Shown: positions 12,850-24,094 of the stretch, in pieces | How the letters are laid out: the number at the start of each line of letters is the position of its first letter | Numbering within the stretch: position 1 is the stretch's first letter | Source: Stercorarius parasiticus | Taxonomy: Eukaryota; Chordata; Aves; Charadriiformes; Stercorariidae | Assembly (NCBI GenBank): GCA_013396915.1 | Contig: VWZL01000430.1 | Coordinates: 370,806 to 434,805, forward strand | Length of the DNA stretch: 64,000 nucleotides | Direction of reading: 5' to 3' | The notes under the pieces: model-generated | Seen by the model: the letters and a program-made list of their open reading frames with translations, nothing else | What the model was told of the DNA's origin: nothing | The model's database searches: none | Program-made: the position numbers and the translations under genes

Positions 12850-13730
12850 ATGAATCCCATCGCAATGTACATGCCGAGAGCGTCCAGATGGAGAATTAGC
12901 GTAGAATATCAGATGCTCCTCACGTCTTTCCAGAGAAACCTTTGAGTCATTTGCTCCGAGGCTGTGTGGGTGTGCGGGTATTTGTGCTCATGCACGTGGG
13001 CTTGCACCTGGCTACTTGTGCAGGCAAACTCATCCTGTGCCCTGCGTGCACCCCGTGGGCACACTCAGGCCCTGTGTTGTGCCTCTGCATGCTCGGGGTG
13101 GGAAGGGTGTTGCTGAAGTACATGGGCAGACCCCTGTGCCCATGGAAATCACCGGATTTCCTTGCAGGCAGCAAGAGAGGAGGTGAGGCTCCCAGCGTGG
13201 CCACCACGGCTCTGCGCACGGATGCTCTCAGAGCAGCACGCTGTCTGAGCAGAGCAAGCTGGCAGAGACAAGATAACATGCCATGGGGAGCAAAGCCGCT
13301 TGGATCACCTCTAAAATGCCTTATGCGATCAGACACTTATCACCTTAAATCCCCAGCTTGTCCTAGGTCACGTACCACAACCGGTCTATTACTAATATCA
13401 TTAAGATCCCTTTGCTGGCTTCTAAATAATAAGCATAGGCGGGGACGCTGTGATTAATGGAGGGCTGATGGATGAAACCCCCTGTCACCATTTAATACCT
13501 GTAACAATAGATTCATTAACTAGGATTAGTTTCAGACATAAGCTTTCTATACCCATGGCTATTACTCACTCAGTTCATTAACAGGACAGCATTAGTTCTG
13601 GTACCTTTGAGCCAGAATACATCCTGCATACAAATGATGCCCGGCACTGTAACTTTCAGGAAATCCGAAGACTGTTTATAAAAAGCTGGAATCTCTTAAT
13701 TCAAACCTGTCAGTGAAGGCATTTCTGCTC
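12850..13730. promoter_or_regulatory. AT-rich candidate conserved non-coding element
   Basis: The base composition changes from GC-rich flanks to an AT-rich, non-repetitive segment. It is clearest at 13320-13730, with words such as ATTACTAATATCATTAAG, GATTCATTAACTAGGATTAG and CCATTTAATACC. Multiple TAAT/ATTA homeodomain cores and GATTA words are present. The segment lacks long open frames and any transposon signature. This profile is typical of distal enhancers in gene deserts near developmental regulators. The assignment is inference from composition and motif density only. Confidence 0.35.
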
Positions 13731-14869
13731 TCATTTTCGGCACGCTTCATTTATGAAGGTGAAGGATGGAGGTGATGTGCCAAAACACAGCTTCCTGCTG
13801 CCCCAGCTCTCGGCCGCGGTAGGGGCTGCGGGCTGGGGCGATGCGTGGGGTGAGCTCTCCGGGCTTGCTGGGTGCTCACCACAGCGTGGCACTCTCGTTT
13901 CCCAGGAATTAACTCCAGCGAGTTTGGCACGGTGGTTATTTCCCCACACCACCAAATGTGCTTAAATGGCTGTGGGTTCCTGTGTCCTGAGGATTTCTGC
14001 CCACACAGCATTGTCCCGGGTCTGTCCAGTCTGTGGGAAGAAGGAAAACACTTTTGTGCTGTGTCTGGTGTGTTTTTAAGCATATTTCTGCTCCTGGTTC
14101 CTCGATACAGGTGGCTGGACATTGCTTGGTGGGGCTGTGGTGGGTGCACGTGATGGAGGATCTCTGGTGTCTGGAGAAACGTGCAACCAAGTGTCCGCGG
14201 AAGGTGCCTGGGGGAGGCGGAGGTGGCACTGGGGGAGTGCAGCCAAGGAGATGCGGAGGCTCTGGGATGTACCTGGCCAGTGTGAGGTACAAGGGGATGT
14301 GTTTGCTGTCCTCATCCTCATTGATTGTCACACAGGGAAATGCTCCAGCTGTAATTGCCAGATGTTTGCTTAGCTTGAGATTTTGCAGTGGTGGCTTCTC
14401 TCTAGCGGGGCATTAGGTGAATGAGACTTTTTGTCTCCTCTTGCCTAGCAAGAGAGCAAAGCTACAGGGATACAGGCTTAGTTTTCCAGAGGCTCTCCCG
14501 TGCCTCCTCTAATGGGGTGCTGAGGGACGGTGCTCAAGAGGAAGATGCGTTCTGCAGTGCCATTCAGTGGGTGGTTGCACAGGCCTGGTGGGATGTCCTG
14601 AAAAGCCCCTGTGCCTTAGGTGGTCACAGGGCTGGGACTGGACTTGCCCTGGAGTGGCAAAATAAACATTTTCCAGTGCATCTAGATGAGCCCTGTGCGG
14701 GGTAACTGGTGCCATGGCACTGCCCGGGGAGCACGGACACAGTGCCAGCGGCCATGGAGGAGCAGCGAGAGGTCCCACTGTTTGGGGCTGAGCTGCTGTG
14801 CTCGCACAAAGAGCGGCTGCAGGCAGGATACTCCTCTGGTCAGAAAAGCCATGGAAAAATGTACGTGTA
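13731..14869. other. Gene-free unique DNA
   Basis: GC-rich sequence with no recognisable feature. Open frames on both strands overlap each other and have no family resemblance. Confidence 0.55.
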
Positions 14870-15290
14870 TACAAAAATATTTGAGAGTTGAAGTCAATCG
14901 GCAGGATTTCAGTCTACTGTGGAAAGTGCCTTCTCAGTTTATCATAATAAGTGTGATAAGTTCATTGTTACAGAAAATGCACAATATGTTTGGCCCAAAA
15001 AGCAAAATAAGGCTTCCGAGGATACAAAAGCAAAGCTGAGTTCTTGCATTTTGATACATTTCAGTCTCAGCCTCCTCCCTATTAGTATGCAGTGCTGAGC
15101 CAGGGGGGTAGGAGCTGCGATTTTGCACATATGGAAAGATAGGAAAGATAACCCATTTCCTCCAAGAGCATTATCATGGGCTGGAAGAAATCACTTTGGG
15201 ATTGACAGAGAGGAACCGGGGCAGGAGGGGGAAGGAGAAGAGGTAATTACATTTCATAGATAACAATTTAGACGGCACGAACCAAGATCA
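14870..15290. promoter_or_regulatory. AT-rich segment, possible regulatory element
   Basis: A second AT-richer stretch contains TATCATAATAAGTGTGATAA, two closely spaced GATA words at 15138-15150 (AGATAGGAAAGATAACC), and AGATAACAATTTAG near 15260. No coding or transposon signature. A regulatory role is inference from composition. Confidence 0.25.
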
Positions 15291-15594
15291 TGAACCCTGG
15301 CCCTGTGGTCAGGAGGGCGGCGGGGCTGCAGGACATCCTTCAGAGCAGCACACTGCAGCGCGTACTCCTGGTCCACCCGTGAACCATGGGCATTACAAGG
15401 GTCTTGGACGATGCCATGCTTGTAGTGCCACATTTGCAACACAAGGTAAGAATGGTGCATTAGACTAGAGGTTAATTTGAGGGGCAGCTTCACGTCAAGT
15501 ACGGAAAGAAATGAAGGAGCTGCGAGCTCTGGTGCACACCAGCTGGCTGGTCCCGCTGCTGGGGGAGAGCGCTTCAACCAGACCTGCTTGATTT
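15291..15594. other. Unassigned sequence before the nested CR1 pair
   Basis: Both strands are open over much of this stretch. The minus strand carries a 165-codon frame (15254-15751) that runs into the CR1 remnant. I could not tie it to a family. A strong-looking donor word (AAG then GTAAGA at 15443-15451) has no good acceptor upstream. Confidence 0.4.
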
Positions 15595-15773
15595 CTCTCG
15601 AGGGCAATGAGGAGCAGCGAGTAGTGCACCTGGGGAAGATTAGCCCCATGTACTGGTCCAGACTGGGGCACGACTGGCTGAGCAGAAGGTTGTGGAGGAC
15701 CTGAATGGAGGTTATGGTGGAGTCTGGACTGAGTGCTAGCCAACGGGGCACGCTGCCTGCACGTAAGGCAAAT
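15595..15773 (+). mobile_element. Old CR1 LINE, 5' segment of a split copy
   Basis: A diverged plus-strand CR1 coding remnant. GTGCACCTGGGGAAGATTAG and CCCCATGTACTGG correspond to the V-L-H-L-G-x-x-N-P-M-Y block of the reverse-transcriptase C-terminal region. GGAGGACCTGAATGG onwards matches the following E-K-D-L-G-V-L-V-D block. It stops at AAGGCAAAT, corresponding to the C-A-L-x-A-K-K-A-N block. The same reading resumes at 16306 after the inserted element, so 15595-15773 and 16306-16825 are two halves of one element. Confidence 0.75.
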
Positions 15774-16305
15774 CATAGAATCATAGGCTGTGTTGGGTTG
15801 GAAGGGACCTCTAAAGGCCATCTAGTCCAACCCCCCTGCAGTCAGCAGGGACATCTGCAACTAGATCAGGTTGCTCAGAGCCTCATCCAGCCTGGCCTTG
15901 AATGTCTCCAGGGATGGGGCCTCCACCCCCTCTCTGGGCAACCTGGGCCAGTGTCTCACCACCCTCAGTGTAAAGAACTTCTTCCTCATAGCTAATCTAA
16001 ACCTGCCCTGCTCTAGTTTAAACCATTGCCCCTCGTCCTATCGCTCCATGCCCTTGCAAACAGCCCCTCCCCATCTTTCCTGGAGCCCCTTCAGGGACTG
16101 GAAGGGGCTCTAAGGTCTCCCTGGAGCCTTCTCTTCTCCAGGCTGAACAACCCCAACTCTCTCAGCCTGTCCTCACAGCAGAGGGGCTCCAGCCTCGGAT
16201 CATCCTCATGGCCCTCCTCTGGCCCTGCTCCAACAGCTCCATGTCCTTCTTGTGCTGAGGGCTCCAGAGCTGGACACAGTACTCCAGGTGGGATCTCACC
16301 AGAGC
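15774..16305 (-). mobile_element. CR1 LINE inserted into an older CR1
   Basis: This minus-strand CR1 copy is better preserved than its host. On the minus strand it begins inside the reverse-transcriptase ORF near [16 protein letters not shown]. It continues through the K-K-D-M-E-L-L-E and L-F-S-L-E blocks to the 3' UTR, and ends in two ATTCTATG units at 15774-15789. The host resumes at AAT-GTACCGGG (16306), and the host bases just before the insertion are AAAT. That leaves an exact junction with at most 3-4 bp of target duplication, consistent with CR1 integration, which typically leaves short or no duplications. The frame is broken, so no protein is made. Confidence 0.93.
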
Positions 16306-16825
16306 AATGTACCGGGCTATGCTGAAACAGCCACAGCTGGCAGATCGGGGGCAGTTATCCCCTCCATGCAGCATGGGTGAGGCAGCATCTGGAGTAGCGT
16401 GTCCAGTGCTGGGCCCCCAGTTCAGAAGAGATGTGGGAAAACTGGAACGAAGGGGTAGTGAGGGGCCCTGGGGCACACGACCTGCAGGAGAGCGGGAGGG
16501 AGCTGGGGGAATGTGAACTGGCAACAGCCTGCAACTGCCCGAAGGGGAGATACAAAGATGATGGAGCCAAACTCTTCTTGGCTGTGGCAGACGCACTGAC
16601 AAGGGCAGTGTCCACAGATTGCAGCTTGGCAGGCTCAGGCTGGGCGTGAGGGAAACCTTTTTCCCCAGGAGGGTGGTGTGGCTCTGAGAAGGGTCACAGA
16701 GACGCAAGCACCTCCATTCTTGGTGAGACTTGGCCCGGCAAAGCCACGGCTACCCCCATCTAGTGCTGACACCAGTCCTGCTCGGAGCGGGAGGACAGAC
16801 TGGGCTGCCCAGCTGTCCCCACCAC
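16306..16825 (+). mobile_element. Old CR1 LINE, 3' segment of a split copy
   Basis: This is the continuation of the 15595-15773 element. AATGTACCGGGCTATGCTG fits the N-G-I-L-G-C-I block. CAGCTGGCAGATCGGGGGCA fits A-S-R-S-R-E-V, and CATCTGGAGTAGCGTGTCC fits H-L-E-Y-C-V-Q with a stop in place of the tyrosine. Later blocks (GATGATGGAGCCAAACTCTT; CTGGGCGTGAGGGAAACC) match the region before the 3' UTR. The segment from about 16770 to 16825 (CTGCTCGGAGCGGGAGGA) resembles the start of the 3' UTR. The tail is lost. The divergence is much greater than in the inserted copy, fitting its older age. Confidence 0.75.
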
Positions 16826-18207
16826 CAGCACTGCGGTGACTGTAAAGACTGGGAGTGGTTGGACAGATAGAGCAGAGGACACAGGCAGCCAGACACAGTC
16901 CTGGGGAGAGCCCACCCCGCAGGTACGTGATGCCGCCAGAGCCTCAGCTCGCACCATCCTGCTCCTGCCCATGTCCCAACTTAGTTAACACAGCCAAGGA
17001 TGGCAGCGAGCGCCATGTCTCTGGTCTGGACTTGCTGTTAGCTTTCCGCAGTGCTCGTGGGGTCGGCGGGGAGCCAGCATGGCAAAACAAGGCTCCTGGT
17101 CTCTGTGTCTGGGAGAAATGAGCCCCTGCTCCATCCAACATGGCAGGCAATCGCGCAGAACAGCAGCAGGAATTTGCTGTAAGGAGGATTTCAATAAAAA
17201 TGGAAAGGAGGGGTGGGAAGGGATGGAGGGAGAGATTTAATTATTTTTTCTCCACTGCAGATTTCTGCTTTTAATCAAAAACCAAAACCAGACTTTGACA
17301 ATTTTTGCTCATTCTGGTGAAAGATTTTTAATGAAAACTGAAATTGTTGGTAGGGAATAGAAGCTTAAAAAAACCAAAACCCCAAACAAATAACAAAGTC
17401 AATCAACCGTCCCACCAAATTTGGTCCACAAACAAGTTTAATAACAAAGTGGGAAGAAGTGGTGTGACAATGATGGGTGTTGGGGTGCATGGCCATGATG
17501 GAGAAAGGGGTGGACAAGTGGCGGTCAGGAAGATCTGGGACACGCAGAATTGCACTGTGTGAGGTGGGACGCTGCCCCAGGACTGAAGGGTTTGCTCACA
17601 TCCCATCAAGAGCTGCGGTCCCGTCTGGCTGCCAGAGGCACGTGGGGAGGCTGGGTGGCCACAGCTCCAGGAACAGTGGACATGTTGGGTCATGGATGCT
17701 TCAGCATGTGGCAGGCCGGTGGTGTGGGCTGCCTGCACACCTGCTGGACACTGCATGCTGCATCCGTGCCAGAAATGCATGAGGTGTTTCCTAGCACACG
17801 CATGTTCCCAGTGCACACACACTTCCACGTTCGTACACATGTTTATGTCCTAAAGAAGGGGTACAGCTCAGCTGGTTTCACCACTAAAGGAGTAGATACC
17901 AAAGCCAGTGAGAGGAAGGTGACTATCCCCATGGAGAATGAGCACGACAATGGTGGAGGAAACTCTTTCACCCTGCCCCAGTGGTGCTGCACCACGCTCG
18001 CTTCCATGAAATGAGCTCAATCCTTATTTTTCAGTCTTTGCATGAAAAAGGATCAGACCCCACCTGTGCCTGTCTCAAACACAGGTTCGTTTGGAAATGA
18101 CGGAGGAAGCGAAGCTCGCACCTGACCCTGGTCCTAATCCAAGAAGAGCAGAGGCAAGTCAGAAAGCAGGTCCCACCCGTGGTAAGTGGTAGGTACCCTG
18201 TGTTTAT
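16826..18207. other. Gene-free unique DNA with an A-rich patch
   Basis: No gene recognised. From about 17225 to 17450 the sequence is A-rich and T-rich with many AAAACCAAAA words, possibly the remains of an old repeat tail. I cannot assign it to a family. Confidence 0.5.
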
Positions 18208-18347
18208 GGTAATAACAATAATTTACCCTTCACTATCACCTTCCAGCTGAAGAGCATAAAGCCCTTTGCAGGCATTAATTATCATTAGCCTAATGACACG
18301 GTTGATGAAACGGAGACTGTGAAAACTGGAGTGATTCACCCAAGGTC
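18208..18347 (+). repeat. Ancient amniote SINE-like relic
   Basis: About 140 bp carries, in the right order, the hallmark words of a very old dispersed repeat seen across amniotes. These are AATAACAATAATTTA, then CATAAAGCCCTTTGCAGGCATTAATTATCATTA, then GATGAAACGGAGACTGTG, then TTCACCCAAGGTC. They correspond to the 'AAAGCRCTTTACA', 'GATGGGGAAACTGAGGC' and 'TGCCCAAGGTC' blocks of that family. The copy is heavily diverged. It lies just upstream of a GC-rich stretch and a CR1. I cannot give a database family name with certainty. Confidence 0.55.
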
Positions 18348-18644
18348 CCAAGGCCCCCGCGGTGGCAGAGGCAGGAGGCACAGGCAGGTGTCCGCGGTGC
18401 AGGCGGGGAGCGCAGGGCAGGCTCTGGGCTTGGGGGGACACCAAGAGCTTCGCATTCATCTTGGGGAAGTCGGAGGGTGGCTGGCCGGTTGCGGGTGGGA
18501 GGTGTGCCACATTTCTGCCTCCTCCCTGGGACATCACTGCTGGCTGGGGATTGCTCCATGCAAATGGAGTGGGTGGCAGTGGGTGGCAGGCAGGGAGCAG
18601 GGGCTGCTCCATGAGCATTGGAGTCCAATGGAGCCCAGTGCTCC

Positions 18645-19144
18645 ATTATGGCAGGGGCTCTGGAGCCCCCAGCACAAGAAGGACATGGAGCTGTTGGAGC
18701 GGGGCCAGAGGAGGCCCCGGAGATGCTGGGAGGGCTGGAACCCCTCTGCTGTGAGGACAGGCTGAGAGAGTTGGGGGGGTTCAGCCTGGAGAAGAGAAGG
18801 CTCCGGGGAGACCTTCCAGCCTCTTCCAGTCCCTGAAGGGGCTCCAGGAAAGCTGTGGAGGGACTCTGGATCAGGGAGGGGAGCCATGGGATGAGGGGGA
18901 ATGGTTTCAAACTGAAAGAGGGAGATTTAGATGAGATCTGAGGAAGAAATTCTTTGCTGTGAGGGTGGTGAGCCCCTGGCCCAGGTTGCCCAGAGAAGCT
19001 GTGGCTGCCCCATCCCTCGAGGGGTTCAAGGCCAGGTTGGATGAGGCTTGGAGCAACCTGGTGTGGTGGGAGGTATCCCTGCCCAGGGCAGGGGGTGGCA
19101 CTGGATAATCTTTGAGGTCCCTTCAATGTAAACCATTCTATGAG
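18645..19144 (+). mobile_element. CR1 LINE, 5'-truncated, plus strand
   Basis: A plus-strand CR1 copy starts near 18645 in the [15 protein letters not shown] block (AGCACAAGAAGGACATGGAG). It continues through [21 protein letters not shown] and, in another frame, W-P-R-L-P-R-E and F-K-A-R-L-D-E-A-W-S-N-L. It ends in a 3' UTR reading TTTGAGGTCCCTTCAATG and one ATTCTATG unit at 19136-19143. It has frameshifts and a short internal deletion around 18835. It shares with the 48674-49268 copy the peculiar run TTGGGGGGGTTCAGCCTGGAG, so both belong to one subfamily. Confidence 0.92.
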
Positions 19145-19659
19145 CCTGACAGTGGCTGGAGGAGCCCCACGGTGTTGGGGACTGCAATGCTGGGACCCTC
19201 CTAGGTGTGCTCAGGGCTAGATGCAATGGCAGCACAGACAGCTGGGGATCGGGGGAGCTTTGCCCAGGCAGTACAGGGCGTGTGTGGGCAGAGCTGCTGG
19301 AGCCCCCTGCTGCAGAGGGCAGCTTGGTCGGGGCAGAGCATCTGCCGTGGGGTGTGGAGCCCAACTTGGCATGGGGCTGGAAGCGAGGGCTGGGGCACAG
19401 GGGACTGTTAACACGGCATAGAAATTTTCTGTTAAGGCGTGGAATGATTTATGGGTTATTACTGGCTGTGACAGGGTCGGCTGCCAGGCCTGGGTGATTT
19501 GGGGTTGGGGGGTGCGGGAGGATAATGGGGACAAATTGGGGCCCGAAGGAATGTGCACTGTGCAGAGCGGGGAGAGGCGGGGGGGCAGAGGAGGTGCCGC
19601 CTTCTCCTCCGTTCCCAGACACAACCTGCTCTCATTATCCTGAGCCACCACAGGCGCTA
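19145..19659. other. G-rich unique DNA
   Basis: No gene. The segment 19500-19538 holds four G runs on the plus strand (GGGG, GGGGGG, GGG, GGGG) with loops of 2, 3 and 8 bases, a permissive G-quadruplex pattern. A further G-rich block lies at 19566-19588. Confidence 0.45.
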
Positions 19660-20420
19660 ACGCACACAAATATATTCTAATTTATTAGAGCTGGCAAAGA
19701 TCTCTTTGCAGAGAGCGAACATTTTATTTTTGAGGCTCAGTGGTTCAAGTGTTTGAAAGGGCAGCATTCTCTGTGCCTCCAATGTGGGGCTAATGATAAT
19801 CTAAATTAGTTATTGGAAATAATTACCAAGGCTTTATTGTGCCAAGCATAGCAGAGCCCTGGAGAGCAGTCGCGCTCAGACACGGCCATGCAGCTAAAAG
19901 CTTTGATGCCTCATTAATATTCAAGGGGAGTCTTTGGCTGTTTTCCCTCCTCCCCTCGTGAGCTGCTGCAGCTCTCTGAATGAACCCGAGGCCTCCGGTG
20001 ACACCGGCGCGGGGCCTGCCAATTGAAATTAGCAGTGGTACAATATCAAAGTTCACTGCACTCCTAATCTCAAATGGAAAAGGTGGGTTTCGGAAGATGC
20101 TATCGCTTCATGCGGCAGCGAGGATTCAGTGCTGAGACGGCTTCTTCTGGCTCCAGGCGCCTGGTTCCGGGCTGAGATAATGCTGGAGAGGTAGCATCTC
20201 CAAGGTTGTCCTACACAGCTGGGTTTTATGATATAATGGACCAAACCGGCTGCATAATTAATCAGCCTATATTTTTCCCCTAGTAAATCTTCCTGTGATG
20301 GGCAAACAGAAGCCCTGGAGCTGTGTTTGCCTGCCAGATCCGTGGTGGTGCATGTGTGTCTTTTTCTTTTTCTTCTCCCCATCTCTGTTTTGGAATAAAG
20401 CTGTGATTTGAAAGTGACTC
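19660..20420. promoter_or_regulatory. AT-rich candidate conserved non-coding element
   Basis: A 760-bp AT-rich island in GC-rich surroundings. It has dense homeodomain-type words: AATTTATTAGAG at its start, CTAATGATAATCTAAATTAG near 19790-19808, CCTCATTAATATTCAAG near 19910, and CATAATTAATCAGCC at 20253-20267. It shows no transposon signature and no long coding frame. Non-repetitive DNA of this composition flanked by GC-rich desert is what deeply conserved enhancers usually look like. I infer a regulatory role; conservation has not been tested here. Confidence 0.4.
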
Positions 20421-23400
20421 CAGCGCCGTTCGCGAGGATGTGGGGATCTCAGGGCTGCTATTATTTTTTGCATGCAAAGCAGCTCCAGCCTCCTTTCCAA
20501 AAACCTTTGGGCTCCGAGCAGGACGGCAGGATGTATTTTTGGATGCGGACTTGGCCTGGCAGGGCTCCAGGGAGAATTTCCTCTCCTTGCTCAGGATTCT
20601 GCACTAATCAACAATTCCGCCCTGGTGCCTGCGGGCAGGGCTCAGAGCAGCGGTACCGTCCATCTCGGAGATGATAACCATGCTCAGCACATCTCCTCAG
20701 AGCCCTGCGGGCCCGACCCGCCACCATCAGAAGCAATGGTAGGATTCCTCCGGGTCAGTGAGGGCTGGGTGTAAAGCGCAAATCCTTCTAGTTTTCAAGA
20801 TGGGGAATAGCCTCTGCGCCTCTTTTCTAGGCAAGTAGCATAGGGATGCACATTAAATCGGGATAACCCAAAAATTTCAGCCCCTTCTCCCTCTTATAAC
20901 TCAGACCAAACCTCCTCAAGCCCCATAAATCTTTCAGCAAATCCTGTCCCGCTCTGCAAGGTTTTTGTGCCACCCTGGAGATGCGGGATGGGGATGGAGC
21001 TGGTGGGCTGGCGGGGGCGGCGGGCGCGGGGAGCCCCGGTGCTGCAGCAGGATGCGGTGAGCGATGAGTCATTCCCCGCTCGCCGGGCCACGCTTCCATC
21101 CCACGCCGTCTCAGCGGGTGAGTTATGGGACTTCTCCTCTGCTGAGCAGGCACAAATCATTGGGGCCTGTCAGGAGTCAGGATGAAGTGGGCTGGCTGGA
21201 GAGTCCACACTAGTCCTTTAACAAGATTGATGCTTTGCCGCTTCCCAGGTCTGAGTTCAAGAATCTATATTTTATTCCTTCCCTTCTCTCCCTTCTCCCT
21301 GCCCTGTTCACCGCTGCAGAAACCCGCTCTTATAATTCCTGGTCAGGTTTGCATGTGCAAGGTGGTAATGTGTCTCCCTGGGAAGAAAAAAATTGTTTCT
21401 AGGAAAGATTTATGAGGAATGAATTATTTAACCTCATGCTCCTGGCTACCCTCACGCCTGCCCGCCAGCACAGACTCCAGGACCAGAGAGCTTCATCTAA
21501 GGAAGCCCAGGTTCAGATGGACCAATATCTGACCAGAGCTGCTTGGAATGTGGTGTGGGACTCACTGGGGAACCAGGTGGGGAGAAGCCAAAGCTGATGC
21601 TGGGTCTACGAGCTGCAGATGTCCCTGCTCCTCCCTGCCTAGCTGCAGCCATCACGACCTGCCCGTCCTCGAGAGCACGGTGGAGGCACAAAGAGCAGGG
21701 AGAAAACCAGAGGTGAACGGCTGGTAAAACATCTGGAGTGGCCTTCTGCCAAAGCAAGGCATCTCTGCCCCACCAGGACAGGATGCCATGGTGGAGGTCT
21801 ACCAGCATGAGCCCTCTGTTGGCCAAACCCAAGTGTATTCTCCACCATCCAGGCTTGGAGCTTCCCTCCATGTCTTCATGGGAGCCAGGCAAACCCAGCC
21901 TGAGCCCCACAGGAACGATGGGGCAGCACGGGGAGGTGGTGTGCCAGGCGGCAAGGGGACAGGCAGCAGGGGTGGGACAGGCAAGGCTGGTGTGGGACCC
22001 CGGTGCTGGTCGTCGCCAGTGGCTGGTGCATGGCAGGGCCAGGAACATGAAGCAGCGCAGCCTAGGGATTTGCAGACCCAGGGCAAACCGGAAGGGACAA
22101 AACGTGTTTGCAAGGTATTTTTCCCTTGAAAATGACGATTTCTGCAGGAAGTGCCTGTCTGCAGCGAATTTCCAGAAAGAGAAAAAACACACACAAAAAA
22201 TCGGTTTGTGCGAATTGAAAACAAAAACCTGCCAGACGTTCCCTGCTCCTCACTCGCTCGCCCCCTCGAAGAAATATTGGCAGAAGACAGGGAAGGGAAG
22301 GGAAGCCAGAAAACTTTTGAAGAAAAATATTAGTGAAAACCAAAGCCTTTCTGCTTATTTTTTAATTTCCAAAGGGGAGATAAAGGGGTCCCTGCCCTGC
22401 CCTCCGGACTCATTGCTGACCCTGGAGTGAGGACGGGAGTGATGCTGGTCCAGCCCTGCTGCTGCTTGTCAAAGAGCCAGCCCAGAGCCTCTGGACCTGG
22501 GCATGTCTTGCTCTACCAGCCCCTCTCCCATGGGCCTGGAGTCCTGGAGCAGCTTCTGATCCCCAGGAAACATTTGGGAATGGGTCCTGTCTGAGGACCT
22601 GGGTGATGTCCCAGTCAGGAGAGGAGCCCCCGCATGATGGGGAGCTGGGCAGAGACGCTGTGTTTGGAGAAGAGTGGATGGAGATCAGATGTCCATGCTG
22701 GAGGCATGGATCAAAGGAGATCATGGGTTGCTCAGGGGTCTAGAGAGCCTTAGGCAGCGTGAGAGTGACCTGCCTGAGCAAAAGACCCTGGAAAACCCCC
22801 AAAGGAGTCCCAAATATCAGCCTACCTGGGGACATGGTGTCTAGTCTAGAGACAGAGCCACAGTTGGGGTGTCCCATGACCCCAGCCCTACTGCACAGCA
22901 GCAGCAGGAGAAGTGGGAAGGGTTTTCTTTCCAATCATAAGCCAAGAGGGCAGGGAGGAGGTCAGACATGAACACGACAGGAGGATTTGATGGGGGCAAT
23001 GGAGTTCACAGCATTTCTCTTACAAAATGTGCTGAGGGACTCAGCACCTGCTTTCTGCAGGCTGCTTCTCCTCAGCCACAATACAGCACTGTGGTGGAGG
23101 GGAGACCATCCCGACTGATGCCGTCCTTAGCACCAGATCCCAAAATACCTGACTTCATTGCTGCAGCAGACACCAGCCATGAGCAGCATCAAGCAGAGTC
23201 CCTCCGGTGTGAGATGCTGATGAGAAGAAGTCACCTCCAGGACAGCCAGCTGGGTGCGAGGAACGGGGAGAGGGAATTGCAGAGAGAAGAGGGGTCTGCT
23301 GGCACTGCTGCACACAGAGGGATAGCGGGATCCTGCACAGGGGAGCACTGAAGTCCCACAGCGCAGTGGGGTCCTGCAGGGTCCTGCAGTGTGGCAGGGT

Positions 23401-24094
23401 GCTTCAGGCATCCTGGGATCCCACCATGTCTCTGGGGTGCTGGAGTGCATAGGATGTTGTATACTGGGTTCCACTGGATTTCACCAGGGTCTCCTGGGAG
23501 GATGGGACGTAGTGTGGGAGTCCCTCCTTGGGGTGGAAAGCATCAGGATTTCACTGGGCAGTGGCACAGTAGGACTGTGCAGGTAGATGGGGTATACCAG
23601 GGTCACTGGGATGTGCTGGTTTTTCCAGAGACAGCAGGATGAGCACGCAGCGCTGTGCAGCAGCTCTCTGCTGACAGCAGGACTGTCACAAAATGGCATC
23701 TGCTCTTGAGGAAAGGGCAAGGCAGGCATCTGGAGCCTGACCCTTCTCATTTCATGGAGGGTTGATCGGGGAGATGGTGCCCTCCTGGCGTGTTGTGCAA
23801 GGGCAGACACAGGTCCTCTCGCCTGATTTTGCAGGATGCTCATTCCTCCAGCCAAGTTCTGCCAGCGCTGGCTCTAGCCTTCCTGGCCAAGCGTTATGGC
23901 AATACAGAAGCAGGTCCTGCGATGGGACTCTGAGGCCAAGGGGGTCTGAGAGGTCAGTACCGGGGGGGTGAACTGCAGTGGGAGACATTATTGGTGAGGC
24001 TTGAACTGTCAGGATGAGGGATGACATCTCCCTACTCCTCTCTTTCACACATGGGGTGTGGGATGTGCACTCCAGGTCTGCACTCATCTCCACT
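20421..24094. other. Gene-free unique DNA with CpG-rich and A-rich patches
   Basis: No gene or transposon recognised. A CpG-rich patch lies at 20985-21120 and contains a perfect AP-1 word, TGAGTCA, at 21065-21071. An A-rich, less GC-biased patch lies at 22090-22380. At 23365-23385 the 10-mer GGGTCCTGCA is directly repeated. Open frames up to about 230 codons (21497-22192 minus, 21738-22430 plus) oppose each other and have no family match. Confidence 0.5.

Noticed and set aside
15254..15751. 165-codon minus-strand frame as a possible retro-pseudogene
   Set aside because: Its first third is antisense to the CR1 remnant, and the rest has no recognisable family. There is no poly(A) or other processed-gene hallmark.
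18351..18369. CTCF-like word (CCCCCGCGGTGGCAGAGG)
   Set aside because: At least three mismatches in the core compared with the usual CTCF motif; too weak to call by eye.
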